NCBI RefSeq assembly: GCF_965199065.1
Contig: NZ_CBDAQN010000003.1
Coordinates: 1,116,001-1,180,000, forward strand
From: Acidisoma sp965199065
Lineage (GTDB): Bacteria; Pseudomonadota; Alphaproteobacteria; Acetobacterales; Acetobacteraceae
Length of the DNA stretch: 64,000 nucleotides
Direction: 5' to 3'
A program made the translations under genes and the position numbers. Below the pieces are notes generated by a model that was not told where the DNA came from, made no database searches, and saw nothing but the letters and a program-made list of their open reading frames with translations. Positions 10,437 to 18,581 of the stretch are shown here, one piece after another (within the stretch, counting starts at the first letter, position 1; every line of letters starts with the position of its first letter).

Positions 10437-11066
10437 GTGCCAGCGTCCAGAAGACAGCTAATCGCGATGAGCCTCCCCCTCCTTCTGACCGCCCGCCAGG
10501 CGGCGGCGCAAAACGCGGCAGATCCGGCGACCGTCCCGGTCACGCAGTTCTACAGCAGCCTACTCCAGGCAATGAAGACCGGCCACAGCCTGCCATTCCG
10601 GCAGCGTTACCAGATGCTGGCGCCGGCCGTGGACGCTGCCTTCGACCTCTCGGGCATCCTGCGCATCTCGGTCGGCGCATTCTGGAGCACCCTGCCGCCG
10701 GCGCAGCAGCAAACCCTGTTCCAGGTCTTCCGCAGCTACACGATCGCCAACTATGTGGCGAGCTTCCGGTCGGCCAAGGATCGCGTCATTGCCGTGGATC
10801 CGACAACCCGCCCTGTCGGCAGCGAGCGCGTGGTCACCACCACCATCACCAAACATGGACGGGACCCGCTGCGGATCGATTACGTGATGCGGGACGAGGA
10901 TGCCGGCTGGAAGGCCGTGGACGTGCTGCTGGATGGCACCATCAGCCGCGTGGCCGTGCAGCGGTCGGATTTCGCGTCCCTTGTCACCGCCGGCAACGCG
11001 ATGCCGCTCATCAACAGCCTGAGATCGAAGGTATCGACGCTGTCGAACGGTTCCATGACCGCATGA
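10437..11066 (+). CDS. MlaC/Ttg2D family periplasmic lipid-binding protein
   Basis: The 209-residue exported protein has the MlaC fold: QFYSSLLQAMKTGHSLPFRQRY, then FDLSGILRISVG and later ERVVTTTITKHGRDPLRIDY. The family shuttles phospholipids (or hopanoids, in HpnM relatives) across the periplasm to an Mla ABC complex. I choose the GTG at 10437 because AGGGAGA lies six bases upstream. It gives an N-terminus SRRQLIAMSLPLLLTARQAAA, a signal that could be Tat type. No mla ABC genes are adjacent. It is divergent from the channel gene across a 196-base gap. Confidence 0.75.
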   Translation: MPASRRQLIAMSLPLLLTARQAAAQNAADPATVPVTQFYSSLLQAMKTGHSLPFRQRYQMLAPAVDAAFDLSGILRISVGAFWSTLPPAQQQTLFQVFRSYTIANYVASFRSAKDRVIAVDPTTRPVGSERVVTTTITKHGRDPLRIDYVMRDEDAGWKAVDVLLDGTISRVAVQRSDFASLVTAGNAMPLINSLRSKVSTLSNGSMTA

Positions 11067-11165
11067 TGCGCTGCACAAGATCCTTGTCTATGGGCTGAGG
11101 TCATGCCCACATAAGCGGCACTCGGCGGAGAGGCCGCCTGTGGTGACCAAGGATTTTGCACCTTC

Positions 11166-11726
11166 GTGAAGGTTCTGCTCGCGGATAATGACGCCGAACG
11201 GGCAGGACTGGTTGCGGCGGCGTTGAGTGGCGCGGCACAGGTCGCTCGTATCGGCCCGAGGGAAAGCCTTCTGGAGGGTGTCCGCCGCGCCGGCGCCGAT
11301 CTCGTGCTTGTCGACATGGGCCGGCCAGACCGTGACGGGCTCGAGGCTTTGCGGGCGCTGCGGGCGCACGCCCCGCTGCCGGTCGTGCTGTTCGTGGATG
11401 ACGATGACCCCGCATTCATGCACGACGCGATCGCCGCTGGTGTCTCCTCCTACAACGTCGTCGGCGCGTCCCTGCCCGACGTGAAGGTGGTCATCCGGGT
11501 GGCCGTCGCCCTGTTCGACCGCTATCGCCAGATGGAAGCGGACTTGCGGCGCGCCGAGGAGCAGCTGGAGGAACGGGCCCTCGTCGCGCGTGCGAAAACG
11601 GTGCTGATGCGCCGCCACGGCCTGTCGGAGCCCGACGCCTATCGCCGGTTGCGCAGGCGCGCCATGGAGAGCCAGAAGCGCATCGTCGAGGTGGCGGCGC
11701 AGATCATGGCGACGGCGGAGAATTGA
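11166..11726 (+). CDS. nasT: NasT, ANTAR-domain transcription antiterminator
   Basis: The 186-residue regulator has an N-terminal receiver-like domain (start VKVLLADND, phospho-site candidate in LVLVDMGRP). Its C-terminal ANTAR RNA-binding domain covers about residues 125-183 (LVARAKTVLMRRHGLSEPDA, LRRRAMESQKRI). In related bacteria NasT binds a two-hairpin leader RNA and lets transcription run into nitrate genes. Its partner NasS sequesters it when nitrate is absent. It starts with GTG and has a weak ribosome site. nasS follows after four bases. Confidence 0.9.
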   Translation: MKVLLADNDAERAGLVAAALSGAAQVARIGPRESLLEGVRRAGADLVLVDMGRPDRDGLEALRALRAHAPLPVVLFVDDDDPAFMHDAIAAGVSSYNVVGASLPDVKVVIRVAVALFDRYRQMEADLRRAEEQLEERALVARAKTVLMRRHGLSEPDAYRRLRRRAMESQKRIVEVAAQIMATAEN

Positions 11727-11730
11727 GAGC

Positions 11731-12738
11731 ATGAGCCGGGACCTGCGGCTGGGGCTGCTGCGGCTGGTGGATAGCGCGCCGGTCGTGATGGCGGCGGCCG
11801 AGGGCCTGTTCGCGGCAGAGGGACTGAGCGTTGCGCTCTCCGTGGAACCTTCCTGGGCCAACATCGCCGACAAGCTCAGCTACGGCGCGCTGGATGCCGC
11901 CGTCATCCTGCCGCCGCTCGCGATCGCCATCGCTGCTGGCCTTCGTGGCGCGCGGCGTCGGCTGATCCTGCCTATGGGCCTCAGCACGGGCGGCAATGCG
12001 TTGACGGTTTCGCCAGACCTCGCCGTGCGCGTCGGGATCACTGGGAGCGCGCTCGGCCGGGCGCGGCGCCTGAAGGCGGTTCTTTCCGAGATCCCGCCGC
12101 CGCGGCTGGCCGTCGTGCATGGCTACTCCACCCACAACCTGCTGCTGCGCTATTGGCTGGCGGCGGGCGGGATCGACCCCGACCGCGATGTCGAGATCAT
12201 CACCCTGCCGCCGGAGGCAACGGCCGATGCGCTGGCGGCCGGCACGATCGACGGCTTCTGTGCAGGCGCACCCTGGGGGGCGGTGGCGCAGGCGAGCGGC
12301 GCGGGCATGCGCCTCATCGGCACTACCGAGATCTGGCCCGCGCATCCCGAGAAGGCATTGGCCGTCGATGCGGCCGTGGCCGAGGACGATCCCGCCGCCC
12401 TCCGCGCGCTGGTGCGTGCGCTGCTGCGCGCCGGACGTCCGTGCGATGATCCGGGGAGTGACGCGCGGCTCGTGGCCGCACTGGCCAGGGCGGATGGTCT
12501 TGCCTTGCCCGAGGACGCGACGCTTCAGGCGCTGGCGGGGCCGGATCGTCCAGGCTTCTCGGGGGCTGCGAGTGTTCCCTACCCATCGCACGGGGCGTGG
12601 TTCGGCGAGCAGATGCGACGCTGGGGCTGGATTGACGGTGCGCTGCCCGACCTCTACCGGCCCACGCTCCATGATGAGGCCGCGTCGGATCTCGGCCTCT
12701 CCGTCCTGACCCAGCCGCAGATGACGCTGCCTTCCTGA
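11731..12738 (+). CDS. nasS: NasS, nitrate-sensing protein (CmpA/NrtA family, no signal peptide)
   Basis: The 335-residue protein belongs to the nitrate/bicarbonate-binding family. It starts directly with LRLGLLRLVDSAPVVMAAAEG and has no export signal, as expected of the cytoplasmic sensor NasS rather than a transporter subunit. Family motifs include ALDAAVILPPLAIAIAAGL and GTIDGFCAGAPWGAVA. NasS holds NasT inactive until it binds nitrate. The nasT-nasS pair sits directly before the transporter and reductase genes it should control. Confidence 0.88.
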   Translation: MSRDLRLGLLRLVDSAPVVMAAAEGLFAAEGLSVALSVEPSWANIADKLSYGALDAAVILPPLAIAIAAGLRGARRRLILPMGLSTGGNALTVSPDLAVRVGITGSALGRARRLKAVLSEIPPPRLAVVHGYSTHNLLLRYWLAAGGIDPDRDVEIITLPPEATADALAAGTIDGFCAGAPWGAVAQASGAGMRLIGTTEIWPAHPEKALAVDAAVAEDDPAALRALVRALLRAGRPCDDPGSDARLVAALARADGLALPEDATLQALAGPDRPGFSGAASVPYPSHGAWFGEQMRRWGWIDGALPDLYRPTLHDEAASDLGLSVLTQPQMTLPS

Positions 12739-12849
12739 CCACGCCTGTTTTGCGGGCACCCGCCTAATCGGCAGGCAACACAGCCGGCGCGATCGTGGAT
12801 GGGGCGCCATCGATGCGCTGGCACGCAGTTTGCACTGTCTGATGTACGC

Positions 12850-12892
12850 GGTGCCGGGAGGCATCCGTCGGTTTCGCTGCAGAGTGGCAGCG
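12850..12892 (+). promoter_or_regulatory. Candidate ANTAR (NasT) target RNA in the nitrate transporter leader
   Basis: Bases 12875-12892 form a perfect six-base stem, CGCTGC/GCAGCG, closing the hexaloop AGAGTG. It carries A at loop position 1 and G at position 4, the hallmark of ANTAR target hairpins. Nine bases upstream, 12850-12865 can form a second five-base stem (GGTGC/GCATC, one G-U pair) with hexaloop CGGGAG. This keeps G4 but has C at position 1. The order, spacing and position downstream of nasST fit the two-hexaloop motif. I see no clear U-tract terminator between it and the next gene, so the output mechanism is open. Confidence 0.55.
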
Positions 12893-12984
12893 TCGTCCGG
12901 TGCGGATAAGGGGCAACCCGGTTCCGATTGAGTGCGCGGGCCAATGACGGTCCGAGGGCGGTTGCCGCCTGGAGCCTCGAAACT

Positions 12985-14190
12985 ATGCAGACGCGTTTTC
13001 GCGATGTCGGTCATCTGCCGACGCTATTCAGCGCCTTCCTCTACTTCGACATGTCGTTCATGGTCTGGGTGCTGCTCGGACCGCTGGGCGTCCAGATCGG
13101 ACACACGCTGCATCTGAAGCCGGCTCAACTCGGCTTCATGGTCGCCGTGCCCGTACTCTCCGGTGCCCTCCTGCGGGTGCTGAACGGCTTCCTGGTCGAT
13201 CAGTTCAGGCCCCGCCGCGTCGGCATCGCCATGCAGATCGTCGTCATCCTGGCCCTCGCCGCTGCCTGGTTCTTCGGCATCCACAGCTACCATCAGGTCC
13301 TTGCTCTGGCCTTGTTCCTCGGCGTCGCGGGCGCTGCCTTCGCCATCGCGCTGCCGCTCGCCTCCCGCTGGTATCCGTCCGAGCATCAGGGCACGGCGCT
13401 GGGCATCGCAGGGGCCGGCAACTCCGGCACTGTGTTGGCCGCGCTGTTCGCTCCAAGCCTCGCGGTCGCCTTCGGCTGGACCAACGTCTTCGGCATCGCC
13501 GCCGCCATGCTGACGGTGACGCTCGTCATCTTCACCGTGCTGGCCAAGGACAGCCCCACCTGCCCGCCGCCGCGCCCCTTCTCGCACTACATCCGGATGC
13601 TGGGCATCGGCGACACCTGGTGCCTGATGGGGTTCTACGCCGTCACCTTCGGCGGCTTCGTCGGCCTCGCCTCCTACCTCAGCATCTACTTTCACACCCA
13701 GTATCATCTCTCGCCGGTCCATGCGGGCTACGCCACGGCAGCGGTCGTGTTCCTCGGCTCCCTGGTGCGGCCGCTCGGGGGCGCCGTCGCTGACCGCATC
13801 GGCGGCGTGCGGACGCTCTCCATCGTCTACCTCGTGGCGGCGACCGCCCTGGTGGTGGTGAGCATCGGCCTGCCCTCGGTCTTCCTGGCCCTGCCGGTCT
13901 TCGCCATCGGGATGCTGTCGCTCGGCCTCGGCAACGGCGCCGTTTTCCAACTGGTGCCGCAGCGCTTCGGCGCGGAGATCGGCATCATGACCGGCCTCGT
14001 CGGCATGGCCGGCGGCATCGGCGGCTTCTATCTCGCCACCAGCCTCGGCCTCTGCAAGCAGTACACCGGCTCCTACCAAACCGGCTTCCTCATCTTCGCC
14101 GGCATCGCCCTGATAGCCTTCGCGGGCATCTCCCAGTTCAGCATCCGCTGGCGGCCAAACCAGGCCGAGGCCGGAATGGCGCAGCTTTGA
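12985..14190 (+). CDS. Nitrate/nitrite transporter, NarK/NasA MFS family
   Basis: The inner-membrane transporter of about 401 residues has 12 hydrophobic segments. It opens with FSAFLYFDMSFMVWVLLGPL, typical of the nitrate/nitrite porter branch, and has the nitrate-signature-like GLAGAGNSGT-type segment (IAGAGNSGTVLAALFAP). Start is taken at the ATG at 12985, with GGAG ten bases upstream. A TTG at 12928 would add 19 residues. The stop overlaps the nasA start (TTGA), so uptake and reduction are coupled. A candidate NasT-responsive leader precedes it. Confidence 0.88.
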   Translation: MQTRFRDVGHLPTLFSAFLYFDMSFMVWVLLGPLGVQIGHTLHLKPAQLGFMVAVPVLSGALLRVLNGFLVDQFRPRRVGIAMQIVVILALAAAWFFGIHSYHQVLALALFLGVAGAAFAIALPLASRWYPSEHQGTALGIAGAGNSGTVLAALFAPSLAVAFGWTNVFGIAAAMLTVTLVIFTVLAKDSPTCPPPRPFSHYIRMLGIGDTWCLMGFYAVTFGGFVGLASYLSIYFHTQYHLSPVHAGYATAAVVFLGSLVRPLGGAVADRIGGVRTLSIVYLVAATALVVVSIGLPSVFLALPVFAIGMLSLGLGNGAVFQLVPQRFGAEIGIMTGLVGMAGGIGGFYLATSLGLCKQYTGSYQTGFLIFAGIALIAFAGISQFSIRWRPNQAEAGMAQL

Positions 14191-16805
14191 AGCGGGGCGT
14201 GCAGACAACCTGCCCGTACTGCGGCGTCGGCTGCGGCATCGTGACGGGCGCCGGCGCCGTCAAGCCCGATCCGGTGCACCCGGCGAACCTCGGGCGCATC
14301 TGCTCGAAGGGCGCGGCGCTGGCGGAGACGCTGGCCGACCGCGACCGTCTGCTGACAGCGCGCGTGCACGGGGCGGCAATGGGTGTCGATGCCGCGCTTG
14401 ACGTTGTGGCCGCGCGCTTTGCCGCCACCATCGCCGAGCACGGGCCGGAGAGCGTCGCCTTCTACGGCTCCGGCCAGTTCCTCACCGAGGACTACTACGT
14501 CGCCAACAAGCTCATGAAAGGCTTCCTTGGCGTCGCCAACATGGACACGAACTCGCGCCTCTGCATGGCCTCGACCGTCGCCGGGCATAAGCGCGGCTTC
14601 GGCGCGGACATCGTGCCGGGCGTCTATGCCGATCTCGACGAGACGGACCTCGCGGTGATGGTCGGCAGCAACGCCGCCTGGTGTCATCCGGTGCTGCATC
14701 AACGGCTACTCGCGGCGCGCGCTGTGCGGGGCACGCGGCTGGTGGCGATCGACCCGCGCCGCACGGCGACGGCGGATCAGGCGGATCTGTTCCTGCCCCT
14801 CGCGCCCGGCAGCGACATCGCGCTGTTTGCCGGCCTGCTCGTGCATCTCGACGAGCGGGGCGCAATCGACCTGGACTGGGTCGGGCGCCACACCGGCGGG
14901 CTGGATGAGGCGCTGGCGATGGCGCGCGACGGTGCCGGCAGCATCGCGGCCGTCGCCGCGGCCACCGAACTGCCCGCGCCCGACATCGCCCGGTTCTACG
15001 GCTGGTTCGTCGAGACCGAGCGCACCGTGACCCTGTTCTCCCAGGGCGTGAACCAGTCGAAGCACGGCACCGACAAGGTGGGGGCGATCCTCAACGTCCA
15101 TCTCGCCACCGGGCGGATCGGACGGCCGGGCATGGGGCCGTTCTCGCTTACCGGCCAGCCCAACGCGATGGGCGGGCGGGAGGTCGGCGGCCTCACCAAC
15201 CTGCTCGCCGCGCACATGGAATTTACACCCGCCGACCGGGACCGCGTCGCCCGCTTCTGGGGTGTGCCGCGCGTGGCCGAGAAGCCCGGCCTCAAGGCGG
15301 TGGAGCTGTTCGAGGCCGTGGCCGATGGCCGCATCCGCGCGATCTGGATCGCTGCCACCAACCCGGCTGTCTCCATGCCGCGCGCGGGCGCTGTGCGGGA
15401 GGCGCTTGCACAGTGCCCCTTCGTCGTCGTCTCCGACTGCTGGGAGACGGATACGACGCGTCTTGCCCATGTCGTGCTGCCCGCCGAGGGCTGGGGCGAG
15501 AAGGATGGCACCGTCACCAATTCCGAGCGCTGCATCTCTCGCCAGCGCCGCTTCCGCGAGCCGCCCGGCGAGGCGCGCGCCGACTGGCGGCTGTTCGCCG
15601 GGCTCGCCCAGCGGCTGGGGTTCGGAGAAGCCTTCGCCTGGAGGAGTTCGGCCGAGGTGTTCGCCGAACACGCCGCTCTCTCGGCCTTCGAGAACGACGG
15701 ATCACGCCTCTTCGACATCGGTGGCCTCGCGGGCTTGGATGCCGACGCCTATGACGCGATGGAGCCGACGCGCTGGCCCTACCCGCTCGGCGCGACCTCC
15801 GGGGCTGGGCGGCTGTTTGGCGATGGCCGCTTCCCGACGCCGGACGCGCGCGCGCGCATCGTCGCCGTTCCGGTCCCCTTGGCAGAGGTCAATCCGGGTT
15901 TCACCCTCAACACCGGCCGGCTGCGCGACCAGTGGCACACCATGACGCGCACCGGCCTCGTGCCGAAGCTCATGGCTCACACGCCGGCCGCCGCCGTCTC
16001 GATCAACCCGGGCGACGCGCGGGCGATGCGGCTGCATGCCGGCGATCCGGTCGAGATCGAGACGGCGCATGGCCGCATGGTGCTCCCCATCGCGATCGAC
16101 CCCGGCCAGCGCACGCGGGACGTGTTCGTGCCGATGCACTGGACCGAGGCTTTCGCGGCTTCGGGTGCGGTCGGCACCCTCGTGACGCCCGAGAACGACC
16201 CCTACTCGGGCCAGCCGGACCTGAAGGCGACGCGGGCTGCCATCACGCCGCTGCTCGCCCATTGGCATGGCGTGATGCTGACCGGGGCCGATGTGCCGCC
16301 TTCGCCTGAGGCGCATTGGTCGCGCGTGCCTGTGGCTCACGGTTGGCTGACCCGGCTGACGGGGCTCGACCCTTTGCCGCCGGACCCGGGCGCGATGTTG
16401 CCGCTGCCGCTGGGCTCCGAGACGATCAGCATGGCCGATGACACTCTTGGCGTGCTGCGCCTCGCGGCTCTGCTCGATGGCCGCCTCGTCGGCTACCTCG
16501 CCGTCGCACCCGAGCGTGCGGACCTGCCGCCCACGGACTGGCTGGCCGGGTTGCTGGGATCGGTTGTGCCGCTGACCTCGCGGCTGTCCCTCCTGGGCGA
16601 CCGGCCGCCGTCGGGTGCGGCTGCCGGCGGCGACGTGCTCTGCGCCTGCTTCGGCGTCACCCGCGCCTCGCTGCGACGATCCATCGCGACCGAGCGGCTG
16701 GGCACGACCGAAGCGGTTGGTCTGACAACCCGGGCCGGCACCAACTGCCGGTCCTGCATTCCCGAAATCGCGGAGCTTCTGCGCGATGTGCACGAACCCG
16801 CCTGA
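14187..16805 (+). CDS. nasA: Assimilatory nitrate reductase catalytic subunit NasA
   Basis: It reduces nitrate to nitrite in the cytoplasm using Mo-bis-MGD. The 872-residue protein starts with the 4Fe-4S motif TCPYCGVGCGI...RICSKGA. Molybdopterin-oxidoreductase domains follow, with the substrate region DTNSRLCMAS near residue 112 and the dinucleotide-binding C-domain near GFTLNTGRLRDQWH. The last 60 residues are a BFD-type [2Fe-2S] domain with CACFGVTRASL and TNCRSCIPEI. It starts with TTG in an overlap with the transporter stop. No separate small electron-transfer subunit is adjacent; the BFD domain and the downstream flavoprotein may fill that role. Confidence 0.93.
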   Translation: MKRGVQTTCPYCGVGCGIVTGAGAVKPDPVHPANLGRICSKGAALAETLADRDRLLTARVHGAAMGVDAALDVVAARFAATIAEHGPESVAFYGSGQFLTEDYYVANKLMKGFLGVANMDTNSRLCMASTVAGHKRGFGADIVPGVYADLDETDLAVMVGSNAAWCHPVLHQRLLAARAVRGTRLVAIDPRRTATADQADLFLPLAPGSDIALFAGLLVHLDERGAIDLDWVGRHTGGLDEALAMARDGAGSIAAVAAATELPAPDIARFYGWFVETERTVTLFSQGVNQSKHGTDKVGAILNVHLATGRIGRPGMGPFSLTGQPNAMGGREVGGLTNLLAAHMEFTPADRDRVARFWGVPRVAEKPGLKAVELFEAVADGRIRAIWIAATNPAVSMPRAGAVREALAQCPFVVVSDCWETDTTRLAHVVLPAEGWGEKDGTVTNSERCISRQRRFREPPGEARADWRLFAGLAQRLGFGEAFAWRSSAEVFAEHAALSAFENDGSRLFDIGGLAGLDADAYDAMEPTRWPYPLGATSGAGRLFGDGRFPTPDARARIVAVPVPLAEVNPGFTLNTGRLRDQWHTMTRTGLVPKLMAHTPAAAVSINPGDARAMRLHAGDPVEIETAHGRMVLPIAIDPGQRTRDVFVPMHWTEAFAASGAVGTLVTPENDPYSGQPDLKATRAAITPLLAHWHGVMLTGADVPPSPEAHWSRVPVAHGWLTRLTGLDPLPPDPGAMLPLPLGSETISMADDTLGVLRLAALLDGRLVGYLAVAPERADLPPTDWLAGLLGSVVPLTSRLSLLGDRPPSGAAAGGDVLCACFGVTRASLRRSIATERLGTTEAVGLTTRAGTNCRSCIPEIAELLRDVHEPA

Positions 16806-16823
16806 GCCTGTGGACCTGACAAC

Positions 16824-18581
16824 ATGACCGGTTTCGCCCCCGACCAGCAGAACTACCTGAAAGGCTTCATGGCCGGCGTCACCGCGCGCAGCAGCGGCTA
16901 CGGGCCCCTGGGTGCGAAGTCACCGTCCGCCGAGCCCGCCACCAGCGATCTGGAACTGCTTGCCCAGGACAAGGCACTCGCCGGCGGCGGCAAGCTCACG
17001 GCCGAGGAACAGGCGAAACGCAAGAACCGCCCGCTCGACCGCTGGGACACCATCGTAAGCCAGGCGGAGGCCGGAGTTTTCCCCAAGGGGACGGATGTCT
17101 TCCTGACGAAATACGAAGGTCTGTTCTACGTCGCCCCCAACCAGAACGCGTATATGTGCCGTCTGCGCATTCCCGGCGGCATCCTCTCCGCGCATCAGTT
17201 CGCCGGCATTGCGGATCTCGCCGACGACTGCGCCGGCGGCTATGCCGATGTCACCACGCGCGCAAATCTGCAACTTCGCGAAATCCCGGCGGGCAAACCC
17301 ATCGAGGTGCTGATGCGCCTCACGGAACTGGGCATCACCGCCCGTGGGTCGGGTGCCGACAACATACGCAACATCACCGGCAGTCCGACCGCCGGCATCG
17401 ACCGCCAGGAGCTGCTCGACACGCGCCCGCATGCGCGGTCGTTGCATCATTTCATCCTGCATCACCGCGAGCTTTACGGCCTGCCGCGCAAGTTCAACAT
17501 CGCCTTCGACGGCGGCGGCGCAATTCCGGTTCTTGAAGACACCAACGACATCGCCTTCACGGCGGTCGAGGTTGGCGAGGGCTTCGGCGTAGCGCCGGGC
17601 GTCTACTACCGGCTGGCGCTCGGCGGCATCACCGGCCACCGCGACTTCGCCCGCCCCACCGGCGTCATCGTCAAGCCGGAGGACGCGAACGCCGTCTGCT
17701 ATGCGATCCTCCGCGTCTTCATCGACAATGGCGACCGCACAAATCGCGCCAAGGCCCGGCTGAAATACGTGCTCGACGCATGGGGCTTCGACCGCTTTCT
17801 CGCCGAGACCGAGAAGGTGCTCGGCCGCACGCTCACCCGCGTTCCCGATGAGGCGTTGGCCCCACCGCGCCCGCAGCAGCGGCATGGCCATATCGGCGTG
17901 CATCCGCAGAAGCAGGACGGCCTGCACTACATCGGCATCGTCTGCCCTGTCGGGCGGCTGACCAGCGCGCGCGTGCGCGACCTCGCGGAGATCGCGCAAC
18001 GCTTCGGTTCCGGCACGATCCGCCTCACCGTCTGGCAGAACCTTCTCATCAGCGATGTGCCCGAGGCGCGCGTCGCGGAAGCGGTGGCCGCCATCGAGGC
18101 GCTCGGTCTCGGCGTCAGCGCATCGGCGTTGCGGAGTGGTCTGGTCGCCTGCACCGGCAACGCCGGATGCCGGTTTGCGGCCTCCAACACCAAGCGGCAT
18201 GGTGCGGACCTCGTGGACTGGCTGGAGGATCGGATCGCCGTCGATCGACCGATCAACATTCACCTCACCGGCTGCCACAACTCCTGTGCGCAGCACTACA
18301 TCGCCGACATCGGCCTGCTCGGCGCGAAGGTGGACCGGGGCGAGGACACCGTCGAAGGCTACGACCTGCATGTCGGCGGGGGCGCGGGACCGGATCAGGC
18401 GATCGGGCGGCTCATCGTGCCCGCCATCGCGGCGGTTGAGTTGCCGCCGCGCGTTCTGGCGCTGCTGCGCGCCTGGATGACGGAGCGCGCAGACGGCGAA
18501 GGCTTCCAGGCGTGGTCCGCGCGGCACAGCGACGAGGCGTTGGCCCAGATCAGCACAGCCAGGATTGAGGACGCAGCATGA
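16824..18581 (+). CDS. nirA: NirA-type assimilatory nitrite reductase (sirohaem/4Fe-4S)
   Basis: It reduces nitrite to ammonium with six electrons at a sirohaem-[4Fe-4S] centre. The 585-residue protein has two repeats of the nitrite/sulfite reductase ferredoxin-like and 4Fe-4S domains. Metal ligands lie in ACTGNAGCRFAASNTKRHG (about residues 442-460) and LTGCHNSCAQHY (about 482-493). It lacks the FAD/NADH half of NirB, so it needs an external reductase. The N-terminal segment NYLKGFMAGV recurs in modified form in the next protein (WLNGFFAGI), suggesting they dock or share ancestry. The stop overlaps the next ATG (ATGA, 18578-18581). Confidence 0.9.
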   Translation: MTGFAPDQQNYLKGFMAGVTARSSGYGPLGAKSPSAEPATSDLELLAQDKALAGGGKLTAEEQAKRKNRPLDRWDTIVSQAEAGVFPKGTDVFLTKYEGLFYVAPNQNAYMCRLRIPGGILSAHQFAGIADLADDCAGGYADVTTRANLQLREIPAGKPIEVLMRLTELGITARGSGADNIRNITGSPTAGIDRQELLDTRPHARSLHHFILHHRELYGLPRKFNIAFDGGGAIPVLEDTNDIAFTAVEVGEGFGVAPGVYYRLALGGITGHRDFARPTGVIVKPEDANAVCYAILRVFIDNGDRTNRAKARLKYVLDAWGFDRFLAETEKVLGRTLTRVPDEALAPPRPQQRHGHIGVHPQKQDGLHYIGIVCPVGRLTSARVRDLAEIAQRFGSGTIRLTVWQNLLISDVPEARVAEAVAAIEALGLGVSASALRSGLVACTGNAGCRFAASNTKRHGADLVDWLEDRIAVDRPINIHLTGCHNSCAQHYIADIGLLGAKVDRGEDTVEGYDLHVGGGAGPDQAIGRLIVPAIAAVELPPRVLALLRAWMTERADGEGFQAWSARHSDEALAQISTARIEDAA

